Shown: positions 1 to 8,589 of the stretch, piece after piece
How positions within the stretch are numbered: the first letter of the stretch is position 1
Layout: the number at the start of each line of letters is the position of its first letter
From: Sphingomonas sp. PP-CE-3A-406
GTDB lineage: Bacteria; Pseudomonadota; Alphaproteobacteria; Sphingomonadales; Sphingomonadaceae
Length of the DNA stretch: 64,000 bases
NCBI RefSeq assembly: GCF_003688625.1
Contig: NZ_RCWY01000001.1
Span: 992,001 to 1,056,000, forward strand
Direction of reading: 5' to 3'
Program-made: the position numbers and the translations under genes
The notes under the pieces: model-generated
What the model was told of the DNA's origin: nothing
The model's database searches: none
The model's input: the letters and a program-made list of their open reading frames with translations, nothing else

Positions 1-765
1 CGGATCGTCGCGACGCTGCCGCAGGATCGCCATACGCTGCTGTTCTCGGCGACGATGCCGAAGTCGATCGCCGCGCTGGCCGAGAGCCTGCTGCGCGATC
101 CGGCCAAGGTCGAGATCGCGCCGCCATCGACAACGGTCGACCGGATCGACCAGTCGGTGATGTTCCTCGACGCAGCCAACAAGAAGGCCGCGCTGCTGGC
201 GTTGCTGCGGACGCCCGACATGGGCCAGGCGGTCGTCTTCACGCTCCAGAAGAACATCGCCAACGAGGTGTGCGCGTTCATCAGCGAAGAGGGCATTACC
301 GCCGAGGCGCTGCACGGCAACAAGTCGCAAGGCCAGCGCGAGCGTGCGCTCGACGCGTTCCGTGCCGGCACCGTGCAGGTCCTGGTGGCGACGGATATCG
401 CCGCGCGCGGGATCGATGTCGACACCGTGACGCACGTGTTCAACCACGATTTGCCGAGCCTGCCCGAGAGCTATGTCCACCGTATCGGCCGCACCGGCCG
501 CGCCGGACGCAGCGGTTTCGCGATCACGTTGTGCGACGCCGAGCAACGCGCCTGGCTGCATGATGTCGAGCGCGAGATCGGTCGCACGCTGACCGTCCAG
601 GACGATCACGAATGGCATTGCGAAGTCGCGCGCCATTCCACCCAGCGCGCACCCGTACTCGGCGGTGGCCCCGTCAAGCAGGTCAAGCCGACCAAGGAGC
701 GCGTGCGGAAGGTCTGGACCGAGGAAGAGAAGCTCGCCGCGCGGATGGCCGCGAAGGCCGCCTGA
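1..765 (+). CDS. DEAD-box ATP-dependent RNA helicase, C-terminal part
   Basis: The reading frame is open from the first base, so the N-terminal half, including the Walker A and DEAD motifs, lies outside the window. What remains starts just before motif III (LFSATMP) and carries the helicase C domain. Visible are motif V (VATDIAARGIDVD) and motif VI (HRIGRTGRAGR), followed by a basic Lys/Arg-rich tail ending at the TGA at 763. These are hallmarks of the RhlE/CsdA group of superfamily 2 helicases, which unwind RNA duplexes in ribosome assembly or mRNA decay. The order of motifs and the short basic tail resemble RhlE most, but without the N-terminus the subgroup is uncertain. Confidence 0.93.
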   Translation, partial: RIVATLPQDRHTLLFSATMPKSIAALAESLLRDPAKVEIAPPSTTVDRIDQSVMFLDAANKKAALLALLRTPDMGQAVVFTLQKNIANEVCAFISEEGITAEALHGNKSQGQRERALDAFRAGTVQVLVATDIAARGIDVDTVTHVFNHDLPSLPESYVHRIGRTGRAGRSGFAITLCDAEQRAWLHDVEREIGRTLTVQDDHEWHCEVARHSTQRAPVLGGGPVKQVKPTKERVRKVWTEEEKLAARMAAKAA

Positions 766-1099
766 ACGCCGATCACATCGGTCTCGCGGGCGGCAAGCCC
801 AGCGTCCTGAGGTCTCCGCAGATGCCGACGCATCGGCGGAGACGCGGCTCACCCGCGATTGATAAGAAGCATAGCCCACGAGACAGGTTATGCGGCGAGC
901 GCCAGATATGAACCGCTTTGTTGGAGCGGCAGTGTTCTCGTGTAGGAACGCCAACCATCCGCCGACTTGCGGCAGTCCAACGCAATGACACCCGCGCAAC
1001 CGACGAGCGGCTACGCCGAAACGCGGTCGTGCAGCGCTCGCGGTGTATGCTTGACGACGCGGTCTCCGTCCTGAGTAGCTCCGCCCAGAAGCGTCGCCA
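766..1099. other. Intergenic stretch between convergent genes
   Basis: About 330 bases separate the helicase stop from the stop of the oppositely oriented acyltransferase gene. I see no convincing gene, tRNA or strong hairpin with a T-run here. Unlike most convergent junctions in this window it carries none of the mosaic palindromes. Confidence 0.5.
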
Positions 1100-2305
1100 T
1101 CACAGGTACCGCATCCACCACCGATCGCTTTTGCGCTTCATCGTCGCGAATGACCGGGTCGCGAGCCAGAGCGGCCCGAGCACGGCGGCGGCGATCAGCC
1201 AGATCCAGCCGACCGACGGCACGTCCGCCCCTGCTGCGCCGGTCACTGCGCCGGCAGCAATCTGGACGAGATGCAGCACGTAGAGATGTAGAATATAGAA
1301 GAACAACGGCGCGCTGCCCAACACCGCCAGCAACCGCGGCGAGCGGCTGTCCCATAGCGCCAGCAAGGCGGATCCGATCCCCAGCGTCAGCAGCAAAAAA
1401 TCGAGCGACGGGGGATATTTCGTCACGTTGAGAAACGACATCGCGGTGAGTAATGGCCTCGCGCCCCCGATCCACGGGGTCGGATCGCCATAACCGTTCA
1501 GCCCGCGCACCACGCAGAACGCGGCCAGCAGGCTTCCAGCGACCATCCACAACCGGCGCACCCGCGTCGTCGGCGCGGTCGCAGCCGCAAACCAAGGGCC
1601 TATCGCATAGCCCAGCGCGATTGCGCCGATCCACGGCAAGACCGGATAAGAGGTCCGAGCGCGCGTTCCTTCCCACAGATCGACAAAGCCCCGATCGTGC
1701 AGCACGGCCCAGATCGCATGTCCGGGCTCGCCCACTGCAAAGGTGATCGGATCGAGCAGATTGTGCCCGACGACGATCGTCACACCGATCGCGGCGATCC
1801 AGACGCGCGGCAGATGCACCAGTGCGGCCAAGGCGAGCATCGACCAGCCGATCGCCCAGATGACCTGCAGGAATACCGTCGCTGGTGACAAAGTGAAAGA
1901 CCAGGCGAACCCGACGATCGTCAGTTCCAGCGCGATCAGGAACGCCCCCCGCTTCACCAAGAAGGCGGAGGTCGCCATCACGGGCTTGCGCGCGCCGTAC
2001 AGCCAGGCGGCGAGCCCGGTCAGCGCGACGAAGACGGGCGCGCACAGATGGGCTGCCAGCCTTGTGAAGAACAAGCCGGGCGACGTCGTGGTCAGGTCCA
2101 TCGGATCTGCGACCTGATGACCATAATAGAAGAATTCGCGGGTATGATCGACCAGCATCAACAGCATGACGAGGCCGCGCAGCCCGTCGATCGACTCGAT
2201 TCGAGCACCACGGCGCACCGGCGCCGCAGAAACGATGTCGTCCCTTGCGGCTGGCGAAGTGGCGGACATTGCAGTGGGGGATGTAGCGGCAGTCGCGGTC
2301 GACAC
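1100..2305 (-). CDS. Membrane acyltransferase-like protein (HGSNAT/DUF1624 family)
   Basis: 401 residues with a polar Ala/Thr-rich N-terminus (1-35), then the family signature IDGLRGLVMLLMLVDHTREFF with the conserved DH pair, and about ten hydrophobic segments. This is the fold of heparan-alpha-glucosaminide N-acetyltransferase and related bacterial DUF1624 proteins, which move acyl groups across or at the inner membrane. The bacterial substrate is unknown. The gene stands alone on the minus strand. Its promoter region holds a Zur-type palindrome (2328-2350) that ends 23 bp before the start codon, so I infer expression under zinc limitation. The start at 2305 gives the complete family N-terminus. 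Confidence 0.85.
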   Translation of the reverse strand: MSTATAATSPTAMSATSPAARDDIVSAAPVRRGARIESIDGLRGLVMLLMLVDHTREFFYYGHQVADPMDLTTTSPGLFFTRLAAHLCAPVFVALTGLAAWLYGARKPVMATSAFLVKRGAFLIALELTIVGFAWSFTLSPATVFLQVIWAIGWSMLALAALVHLPRVWIAAIGVTIVVGHNLLDPITFAVGEPGHAIWAVLHDRGFVDLWEGTRARTSYPVLPWIGAIALGYAIGPWFAAATAPTTRVRRLWMVAGSLLAAFCVVRGLNGYGDPTPWIGGARPLLTAMSFLNVTKYPPSLDFLLLTLGIGSALLALWDSRSPRLLAVLGSAPLFFYILHLYVLHLVQIAAGAVTGAAGADVPSVGWIWLIAAAVLGPLWLATRSFATMKRKSDRWWMRYL

Positions 2306-2327
2306 AGTTTGATTTCTCCGTTGCCCC

Positions 2328-2350
2328 GCAATGTTATATTATAACGAAAA
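2328..2350 (-). promoter_or_regulatory. Probable Zur operator upstream of the DUF1624 gene
   Basis: The core GTTATATTATAAC (2333-2345) is a perfect 6+1+6 dyad. Extended left to AATGTTATA it matches one full half of the Zur consensus I remember for proteobacteria (AATGTTATA-N-TATAACATT), while the right outer half has diverged. A TTGACG -35-like hexamer lies just upstream on the minus strand (2351-2356). A repressor here would block the promoter. A zur gene is present about 10 kb away, and a second, weaker box lies before merC. Confidence 0.7.
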
Positions 2351-2611
2351 CGTCAACCTAGCTGCTGTGCTCCGCCGTGTCCGCCGCCCCCGCTTTTGCG
2401 CACCGGGCCGCCGCGCCGTACCCGTCGCGCAGGATTCGAACCGCGTTATGGCGCTGTGCGCCTCGACGACGCGCTGGGACTAGTCGTCAGGATGAGTTCA
2501 AGGACAAGGCAGGCAACCATCTGGCGTCGGTTGACGCAACGCGATGGTCGAATTCACCCAGAGCCGGAGACATCGAGGCTTCCGGTTCGCTTGGCAGAAT
2601 AGATCAAGAAT
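2351..2611. other. Intergenic stretch, no gene seen
   Basis: Between the Zur-type operator and the 3' end of tRNA-Gln I see no credible coding sequence, repeat or terminator. The open frames here are accidental high-GC frames. Confidence 0.4.
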
Positions 2612-2686
2612 TGGCTGGGGCGGCAGGGTTCGAACCTGCGCATGGCGGCATCAAAAGCCGCTGCCTTACCACTTGGCGACGCCCCA
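2612..2686 (-). tRNA. tRNA-Gln (anticodon UUG)
   Basis: The minus strand reads TGGGGCG at the 5' acceptor side, paired with CGCCCCA, then discriminator G and an encoded CCA. The D arm has TGGTAAGGC. The anticodon arm CGGC-TTTTGAT-GCCG shows TTG at positions 34-36. The T arm contains GGTTCGAACC. Length is 75 nt including CCA, all four arms pair, and UUG decodes Gln codons. Confidence 0.96.
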
Positions 2687-2738
2687 ACAGAGGCGGCCTT
2701 ATAACGGGGCCGCGCCGCGTGAAAAGCCCTCGCGGACG

Positions 2739-3848
2739 TCAAACCGCGAGATGGTGCAGCCAGGCGTTGTCGTCGGGCGCGGTGCCGCGCTGGATCGAGA
2801 CGAGCGCGTCGCGCATCCGCATCGTCAGCGCACCGGGAGCGCCGTCACCGATCGTGAAACGCCCCTCGGGGCTCGCCACCGTGCCGATCGGCGTCACCAC
2901 CGCCGCGGTGCCGCAGGCGAACGCCTCGACCAGCCGACCGCTCGCGGCATCGGCGCGCCACTGATCGAAGGTGTAGCCCTCCTCGCGCACGGTGATGCCC
3001 TGGGCACGTGCAAGCGTCAGGATCGAGTCCCTCGTAATACCGGGGAGGATCGTGCCGGTCAGCGCCGGCGTCGCCACGCTGCCGTCGTCGAACACGAAAA
3101 AGATGTTCATCCCACCGAGTTCCTCGACCCAGCGGCGCTCGGCCGCGTCGAGAAACACGACCTGATCGCAGCCGTTGCGGATCGCCTCGGACTGCGCGAG
3201 CAGGCTGGCGGCGTAATTGCCGCCGCACTTGGCGGCGCCAGTGCCGCCCTGTGCGGCGCGCGTGTACTGCTGGCTCACCCAGATCGACACGGTCGGCGCG
3301 CCACCCTTGAAATAGGCGCCGACCGACGAGGCGAGTACCATGTAGAGATATTCAGCCGACGGCTTGACGCCAAGGAACACTTCGGAGGCGAACATGAACG
3401 GGCGCAGGTACAGCGCACCGCCGTCGCTCTCCGGAATCCAGTTCGCGTCGGTCTTGACCAGCTGCTCGACCGATTCGAGGAACAGCTCGGTCGGCAGTTC
3501 GGGCATCGCGAGACGCCGCGCCGAATCCTGGAAGCGGCGCGCGTTCGCCTCGGGACGGAACAGCGCAGTCCCGCCGTCTGCGAGTCGATACGCCTTCATT
3601 CCCTCGAAGATTTCCTGCGCATAATGCAGCACCGACGACGCCGGATCGATCGTCAGCGGCGCACGCGCCGTGATCCGTGCGTCATGCCAGCCCTCGGCCT
3701 CGCTATAGCGGATCATCGCCATGTGATCGGTGAAGACTCGCCCAAATCCGGGATCGATCAGCCGCTTCGCGCGCTCGTTCGCCTCGACCGGAGCCGCGTT
3801 CGGCTCGTGGCGGAAGGTTGAAGAGGGCGTAAAAGCTGGAGCGGACAT
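2739..3848 (-). CDS. ilvE: Branched-chain amino acid aminotransferase
   Basis: 369 residues of the class IV (fold IV) PLP-dependent transaminases, reversible transamination between Leu, Ile, Val and their 2-oxo acids in the cytosol. Seen: HYAQEIFEGMKAYR near residue 75, the YLRPFMFA segment, the GGTGAAKCGGNYAAS loop whose Lys is expected to bind PLP, and EELGGMNIFFVF followed by LTGTILPGITRDS. This is the eukaryote-like BCAT2 subgroup rather than the shorter E. coli IlvE type. I chose the ATG at 3848 because GAGAGAA lies just upstream and the longer frame adds only Arg-rich non-family sequence. It is divergent from the MarR gene, with 58 bp between start codons. Confidence 0.95.
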   Translation of the reverse strand: MSAPAFTPSSTFRHEPNAAPVEANERAKRLIDPGFGRVFTDHMAMIRYSEAEGWHDARITARAPLTIDPASSVLHYAQEIFEGMKAYRLADGGTALFRPEANARRFQDSARRLAMPELPTELFLESVEQLVKTDANWIPESDGGALYLRPFMFASEVFLGVKPSAEYLYMVLASSVGAYFKGGAPTVSIWVSQQYTRAAQGGTGAAKCGGNYAASLLAQSEAIRNGCDQVVFLDAAERRWVEELGGMNIFFVFDDGSVATPALTGTILPGITRDSILTLARAQGITVREEGYTFDQWRADAASGRLVEAFACGTAAVVTPIGTVASPEGRFTIGDGAPGALTMRMRDALVSIQRGTAPDDNAWLHHLAV

Positions 3849-3906
3849 CGAATTCTCTCTCAAGGCGGGTTGCCGACGACTACGGGCGATGGCTAAACCG
3901 GTCAAC

Positions 3907-4395
3907 ATGTCTGCCACAGCTTCGCCTGCGTCGCCCCTGTTCCTTCGCGAACCCGAACTCCGCCGCGGCATGGAGCTGCTCTATTTCGGCTATAGCCACC
4001 TGACGCGGTCGATCGACCAGGGCCTCGCCGAAGAAGGACTCGGGCGGGCGCACCACCGCGCGCTGTATTTCATCGCGCGCAAACCCGATCTCACGGTCAG
4101 CGAATTGCTGTCGCTGCTGGCGATCACCAAGCAATCGCTCGGCCGCGTGCTGAACGAGCTCGCCGAACGCAAGCTGGTCGAAACGCGCCCCGGCGAGCGC
4201 GATCGCCGCCAACGGTTGCTGAAGCTCACCCCGGAAGGTGCGAAGATGGAACGCGACCTGTTCGAGGCGGCAAGGATTCGCATGGCCGAAGCCTATGCCA
4301 GCGCCGGACAGAGCGCGGTCTCTGGGTTCTGGGCGGTGCTGGAAGGCTTGGTACCGGAAAGCGATCGCTCGCAGGTATTCGGGCTGCGCGGCTGA
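3907..4395 (+). CDS. MarR-family transcriptional regulator
   Basis: 162 residues forming a winged helix-turn-helix repressor: the dimer helix FGYSHLTRSID, recognition region TVSELLSLLAITKQSLGRVL, and the wing KLVETRPGERDRRQRLLKLT with the DxR signature of MarR proteins. Ligand and targets are unknown. Because it is transcribed divergently from the branched-chain aminotransferase across 58 bp, self-regulation and control of that neighbour are plausible but unproven. The ATG at 3907 is chosen by protein context. An in-frame ATG at 3889 would add six residues, and neither has a strong Shine-Dalgarno. Confidence 0.9.
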   Translation: MSATASPASPLFLREPELRRGMELLYFGYSHLTRSIDQGLAEEGLGRAHHRALYFIARKPDLTVSELLSLLAITKQSLGRVLNELAERKLVETRPGERDRRQRLLKLTPEGAKMERDLFEAARIRMAEAYASAGQSAVSGFWAVLEGLVPESDRSQVFGLRG

Positions 4396-4404
4396 GCGCC
4401 CACG

Positions 4405-5214
4405 TCAGCGCGCGGCGGCGGCCATCTCGGCATTGCGCCGCTCGGATGCAGTCAATGTTTCGGTGAGCAACGCAACCAGCGCATCGTCGCGGTCCAGCAC
4501 GTTCATACCCTCCCGAGTCGATCCGCCCGGACTCGCCACGCGGTCTGCCAGGACGGCAGGCGATACATCCGCATCGGCAGCCATGATCGCGGCGCCCTCG
4601 AGCGTGGCCATCGCAAGCCGCGCAGCCTGCTCCGCTGGCAGCCCTAGCGCGACGCCTGCCTTGGCGAGCGCATCGGCGAATCGGAATACGAAGCCCGGGC
4701 CACAGCCTGCGAGCGCGGTCACCGCATCGAAATGCGCTTCGTCGGCGATCCATTCATAGTGACCGAGCGGGGTGGCGAAGGCCTCTGCCGCTGCGATCGC
4801 CTCGTCCGACGCGGCGACCGTATAGAGCGACGTCACGCCCTTGCCGATCGCCACGGGCAAGTTGGGCATCGCCCGAACCATCGTATCCGCTGCGAATCGT
4901 TCCGACAAAGTCGCGTGATCGACACCGGCTAGGATCGACAGCAGCAGCGTCGGCGCACCCCGCATGGGCGCGAGCAAGGCCTGCGCCGCATCGATCTGTT
5001 GCGGCTTGAGCGCAAGCATCAACGTCGCGGGGGCATCTTCGTCAGGCAGCGCGGTCAGCGAGCGGACTCCCTCGGGCGCACCCTTCCCGCTCCGCGTGAT
5101 CACCGTCACCGTCGAAGGATCGAGCCCGGCGGCGATCCAGCGCCGCAGCATCGCACCACCCATGTTGCCACAGCCGATCAACCACAGCGGACCTGCCGGA
5201 AAGCGCGTGCTCAT
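4405..5214 (-). CDS. proC: Pyrroline-5-carboxylate reductase
   Basis: 269 residues, the usual ProC length. The Rossmann fingerprint GCGNMGGAMLRRW sits near the N-terminus. Further on are VRAMPNLPVAIGKGVTSLY, the GCGPGFVFRFADAL loop and SPGGSTREGMNVLD near the C-terminus, all typical of ProC. It reduces pyrroline-5-carboxylate with NAD(P)H, the last step of proline synthesis. The ATG overlaps the stop of the upstream YbjN-like gene by 4 bp (ATGA), so the two are translationally coupled. Only 9 bp separate its stop from that of the convergent MarR gene. Confidence 0.95.
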   Translation of the reverse strand: MSTRFPAGPLWLIGCGNMGGAMLRRWIAAGLDPSTVTVITRSGKGAPEGVRSLTALPDEDAPATLMLALKPQQIDAAQALLAPMRGAPTLLLSILAGVDHATLSERFAADTMVRAMPNLPVAIGKGVTSLYTVAASDEAIAAAEAFATPLGHYEWIADEAHFDAVTALAGCGPGFVFRFADALAKAGVALGLPAEQAARLAMATLEGAAIMAADADVSPAVLADRVASPGGSTREGMNVLDRDDALVALLTETLTASERRNAEMAAAAR

Positions 5215-5714
5215 GCCTCGCCGTGGGTTTCGATCAACGCCGCGGCGATCGCTTCCTTGGGGCTCTTGCCGCCCCACAGCACGAACTGGAACACGGGATA
5301 GAAGCGTTCGCACTCCTCGATCGCCGATTCGACGAGCAGTTCGGCGGCCTCCAGCGACATCGTCCCGTCGTCGCCGCCATCGACCATCGCCGCGTGCCGG
5401 AACAACAGGATGCCGCTCGTCGACCAGAGTTCGAAATGACCGATCCAGAGCTGTTCGTTGACCAGGCCGATCGTCTCGTACACCGCGAGACGGCGTTCGT
5501 CGGGCACCTTTATATCGGGAAAAGCGAGGAATTGCAGGACGCTATCGTCTTCACGCCACAACGCGCGCAGTTCGTAAGTCGCCCAACTGCCTTTGACGGT
5601 CGCGACGATCTCGTCGTCGTGGCGCTCGTGCTCCCAGCCATGCGCAGCGTAATAGCTTTCGAGCATGTCGATCGGAGCGGCGTCTTCGTGGTCGTGGTCG
5701 GCGTGTTCAAGCAT
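5211..5714 (-). CDS. YbjN-domain protein
   Basis: 167 residues. After a short His/Asp-rich N-terminus (HADHDHEDA) comes a YbjN-type alpha/beta fold (PIDMLESYYAAHGWEHERHDDEIVATVKGSWATYELRALWR), related to type III secretion chaperones. YbjN proteins affect motility, stress tolerance and envelope traits in enterobacteria; the molecular role is unknown. A stable ubiK-ybjN-proC order is suggested by spacing: 100 bp after ubiK and a 4-bp overlap with proC. The start at 5714 is supported by AGGA upstream and excludes an Arg-rich spurious extension. Confidence 0.85.
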   Translation of the reverse strand: MLEHADHDHEDAAPIDMLESYYAAHGWEHERHDDEIVATVKGSWATYELRALWREDDSVLQFLAFPDIKVPDERRLAVYETIGLVNEQLWIGHFELWSTSGILLFRHAAMVDGGDDGTMSLEAAELLVESAIEECERFYPVFQFVLWGGKSPKEAIAAALIETHGEA

Positions 5715-5814
5715 CACAGGGTCCTGGCGATCCTTATCGCACAACAAAGGGTGCCGAGGCAAAAACGCCCCGACAACCCCATCGGCCCCATTTCTGCGGA
5801 AAACTGTGGAAAAG

Positions 5815-6090
5815 TCAGTCGACCGACGCCCCGAGCGGCGCATTGACCGTCGATTTTGCTTCGAGCGCATCGAGACGCGCCTTCAGGGCATCGTTCTCGT
5901 CGCGCGCGGCCGCAGCCATCGCCTTGACCGCATCGAACTCTTCGCGGCTGACGAAGTCTAGCCCGCCAAGCCATTCGCGTGCACGCTCGCGCGCACCCGA
6001 ACCGGCTTCGCGACCGACGCCTGCAAGCGTACCGGCCGCGCCGTTCAAGACCTTGACGATATCATCGAACACGCGGTTTTCGGATTGCAT
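5815..6090 (-). CDS. ubiK: Ubiquinone biosynthesis accessory factor UbiK (BMFP family)
   Basis: 91 residues with the BMFP/YqiC layout: an amphipathic N-terminal helix (VFDDIVKVLNGAAGTLAGV), then FVSREEFDAVKAMAAAARDENDALKARLDALEA, a trimeric coiled coil. UbiK helps the Ubi enzymes work on hydrophobic ubiquinone intermediates at the membrane. It is the first gene of the ubiK-ybjN-proC run on the minus strand and starts 39 bp after the tspO stop. Confidence 0.85.
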   Translation of the reverse strand: MQSENRVFDDIVKVLNGAAGTLAGVGREAGSGARERAREWLGGLDFVSREEFDAVKAMAAAARDENDALKARLDALEAKSTVNAPLGASVD

Positions 6091-6129
6091 TGCTTCAAAA
6101 TCCCAGTGAGTGCCGAAACGGCTGCTGCG

Positions 6130-6648
6130 TCACAGCATTTGGGACGTATGGCTTGCGGGTGCAAGGGTTTCGGCACCGGGGTTCAACTGTCCGATGCTGA
6201 ACGCGAGCACGCCGGCGAAGCTGATCCACACCATGTACGGCACCATCAGCCACGCCGCGGCAGGGCGGATGCGCGCGAATACGAAGGTCGTGGCGATCGA
6301 CAGCACCAGCATCGCGACGATCACGAGTACCGACAGGCCGATCTTGTGCGCGCCGAAGAACATCGGCGTCCAGGCGAGGTTCAGCAGGAACTGGCCGACG
6401 AACAGGGCTACGGCCAGCCCGCGCAACCGCGCGCCGCGCGCGTTGAGGATCATCGCGAGCGCGAGGCCAATCAGGATGTAGAGCGTGGTCCAAACGACCG
6501 GGAAGACCCAGCCCGGCGGGTTCAGCGCGGGCTTGGCGAGCGCCATGTACCAGGCATTCTCGCTGCCGACGCTGACCGACCGGCCGGACAGAAAGCCCAG
6601 CAACAGGATCAGGGGCACGGTCACGACCGCCCAGCGGAGGAACGACAT
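6130..6648 (-). CDS. tspO: TspO/MBR family tryptophan-rich sensory protein
   Basis: 172 residues with five predicted membrane helices and the family aromatic motifs PALNPPGWVFPVVWTTLYIL and FLLNLAWTPMFFGAHKIGL. Bacterial TspO binds porphyrins and is linked to tetrapyrrole handling and stress signalling; alphaproteobacterial members (Rhodobacter) are the classic cases. The ATG at 6648 begins the hydrophobic first helix. GAAGG lies 11 bases upstream, rather far, and a TTG two codons earlier is a possible alternative. Confidence 0.9.
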   Translation of the reverse strand: MSFLRWAVVTVPLILLLGFLSGRSVSVGSENAWYMALAKPALNPPGWVFPVVWTTLYILIGLALAMILNARGARLRGLAVALFVGQFLLNLAWTPMFFGAHKIGLSVLVIVAMLVLSIATTFVFARIRPAAAWLMVPYMVWISFAGVLAFSIGQLNPGAETLAPASHTSQML

Positions 6649-6796
6649 CCTCAACTGGGCCTTCGAAGCGATACCGCCCACACAAATCCTTCCGTCTCTA
6701 CGCGGCGTCGTCCTGCCGCGCATTTGGCGTTCGGTAAACCGAGTTTGGTGGATAATCGTTCCGCTAGTGGTTCATTCCGGTACGGACCTCCCCACG

Positions 6797-6882
6797 CCGT
6801 CATCCTGACGAAAGTCAGGATCCAGGATACCGAGCGCACCCGGCGTGGCTCTAGGTCCTGACGTTCGTCAGGATGACGGAGG
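6797..6882. repeat. Mosaic palindrome family A, copy 1
   Basis: A unit CCGTCATCCTGACG-AAAGTCAGGATCC is followed about 25 bp later by its inverse, AGGTCCTGACGTTCGTCAGGATGACGG in sense. Each unit is itself a small hairpin and the pair forms a larger one. The same design occurs at 13261-13349. The right arm runs into the end of the tlyA coding sequence. Confidence 0.85.
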
Positions 6883-7668
6883 CGTTTCGGGGTCATTTGG
6901 CACGTCCGTGACCGGCGGTTCCACCGTCGAACTCTCGCCATGCAAAGCAGCAATAAGGAACTCCACGTTACCCTCAGGCCCCGTGATCGGGCTCTCGACC
7001 ACACCAACCACGCTCCACCCCTGCCCCGTCAGCCACGCCGCGACCTCGTCGCAGACGCGCTGGTGGATCGCGGTATCGCGGACGACACCGCCCTTCCCCA
7101 CTTCGCCGCGCCCCGCCTCGAACTGCGGCTTCACCAGCGCCATCAGCCGCGCATCGGGCTTGGCAAACGACATCGGCCGCTCGAGCACCTTCGCCAAACC
7201 GATGAAGCTCGCATCGCAGACGATCAGGTCGACCGGCTCGGGAATATGCGCGTGCGTGAGGATCCGCGCGCTGGTCTGTTCGTGGACGATGACGCGCTCA
7301 TCCTGCCGCAGCGACCAGGCAAGCTGGTTGGTGCCGCTGTCGACCGCGTAGACCTTAGCCGCGCCGTTCTTCAGCATGACGTCGGTAAAGCCGCCGGTCG
7401 ACGAGCCCACGTCGATCGCGACCGCACCGGTCACGTCCCAACCGAAATGCGCAAGGCCGTGCGCCAGCTTGATCCCGCCGCGCGAAACCCAGGGATGATC
7501 GCGACCGCGCACGTCGAGTTCCACGTCGTCCGCAAGCGTCTGCCCGGGCTTGTCGACCTTCTTCGTCCCCGCGAACACGAGGCCCGCCATGATCAGCGCC
7601 TGCGCGCGCGTCCGCGACTCGACCAGCCCTCTGTCGACCAGCATCTGGTCTGCACGTACCTTCACCAT
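6868..7668 (-). CDS. tlyA: TlyA family rRNA (cytidine-2'-O)-methyltransferase
   Basis: 266 residues. An N-terminal S4 RNA-binding domain (RADQMLVDRGLVESRTRAQALIMAG) is followed by an FtsJ-like Rossmann methyltransferase with AIDVGSSTGGFTDVML for SAM binding, then DLIVCDASFIGL and VKPQFEAGRGEVGKGGVVRD, where the K-D-K-E-type catalytic residues sit. TlyA methylates 16S and/or 23S rRNA; the haemolysin name is historical. The last residues (about PPSS) and the stop codon are encoded by the family A palindrome, so the C-terminus was probably altered by the repeat. Confidence 0.93.
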   Translation of the reverse strand: MVKVRADQMLVDRGLVESRTRAQALIMAGLVFAGTKKVDKPGQTLADDVELDVRGRDHPWVSRGGIKLAHGLAHFGWDVTGAVAIDVGSSTGGFTDVMLKNGAAKVYAVDSGTNQLAWSLRQDERVIVHEQTSARILTHAHIPEPVDLIVCDASFIGLAKVLERPMSFAKPDARLMALVKPQFEAGRGEVGKGGVVRDTAIHQRVCDEVAAWLTGQGWSVVGVVESPITGPEGNVEFLIAALHGESSTVEPPVTDVPNDPETPPSS

Positions 7669-7853
7669 CCGCCCGCTATCGCCGTCCGATCCGATTGCCG
7701 CAAGCTGCCTTCCTTTCGCCGCAATGCCATTGCCTACCTAACGGGTAGGATTATCTTGAGCGCATGGGATCGTGACCGGATGGCGTGCCCTAGAGCGTCC
7801 TTCGGCCATGCTCCCGACCTCGCAGAACGAGGTTTTGGAGAAGGAGAAGCGCT

Positions 7854-8525
7854 GTGGGTTCTTTCGCACCGTATGATTCCGTCCAGCCGACGATCCTGAC
7901 CGTACCCGGCCTTGGTGGATCGGGTCCTTCGCACTGGCAGACGTTATGGGAAGAGGCGCGGCCCGACACGGTGCGCGTCGAGCTCGGCATGTGGAACACG
8001 CCGCACCGCAACGCCTGGGTGACGCGGCTCGACGAGGCGATCCGGCAGGCACAGGCGCCGGTGATTCTCGCCGCGCACAGCCTCGGGTGCCTCGCGGTGG
8101 CGTGGTGGGCCGAACTCAGCCCGCAGCCTTATGGCTGGCCCGTGGCCGGCGCGTTGCTGGTGGCGCCGGCGGACGTCGATCGCGGCGGCGCGCAGGCCGA
8201 ACTGAAGGGCTTCTCGCCGACTCCGCGAACGCCCTTGCCGTTCCCGTCGATCGTGGTGGCGAGCAGCGACGACCCCTGGGTCACTCCCGAGCGCGCGCAC
8301 AGCATGGCGGCGGACTGGGGCAGCCACTTCGTCGATGCCGGGCCGCAAGGGCATTTGAATGCCGCGAGCGGGATCGGCTGGTGGCGTGAAGGGCAGGACT
8401 TGCTGGAGCGCGTCATCGCGGCAAGCGGCGATGGTCGGGGGCAGGCTCTACCGCCAAGCAAAGCGCGCTCAATCCTGGCCGTGAGTGCGACCGATGCCGC
8501 GCAGACGCATTATCTCGGCGGGTAA
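7854..8525 (+). CDS. RBBP9/YdeN-type alpha/beta hydrolase
   Basis: 223 residues. TVPGLGGSGPSHWQTLWE opens the fold, AAHSLGCLAVAWW carries the nucleophile Ser, SSDDPWVTPERA the Asp and GHLNAASG the His of the triad. Family members are small serine hydrolases of largely unknown substrate. It starts with GTG, preceded by GGAGAAGGAG, a strong Shine-Dalgarno. The last about 30 residues extend beyond the family core. It is monocistronic on the plus strand between minus-strand genes. Confidence 0.9.
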   Translation: MGSFAPYDSVQPTILTVPGLGGSGPSHWQTLWEEARPDTVRVELGMWNTPHRNAWVTRLDEAIRQAQAPVILAAHSLGCLAVAWWAELSPQPYGWPVAGALLVAPADVDRGGAQAELKGFSPTPRTPLPFPSIVVASSDDPWVTPERAHSMAADWGSHFVDAGPQGHLNAASGIGWWREGQDLLERVIAASGDGRGQALPPSKARSILAVSATDAAQTHYLGG

Positions 8526-8589
8526 GCAAGCGAGTGTCGATACGCACGGAGCCTGACGACCTCGAACGTATCGATGCTCTCGTTCGCGA

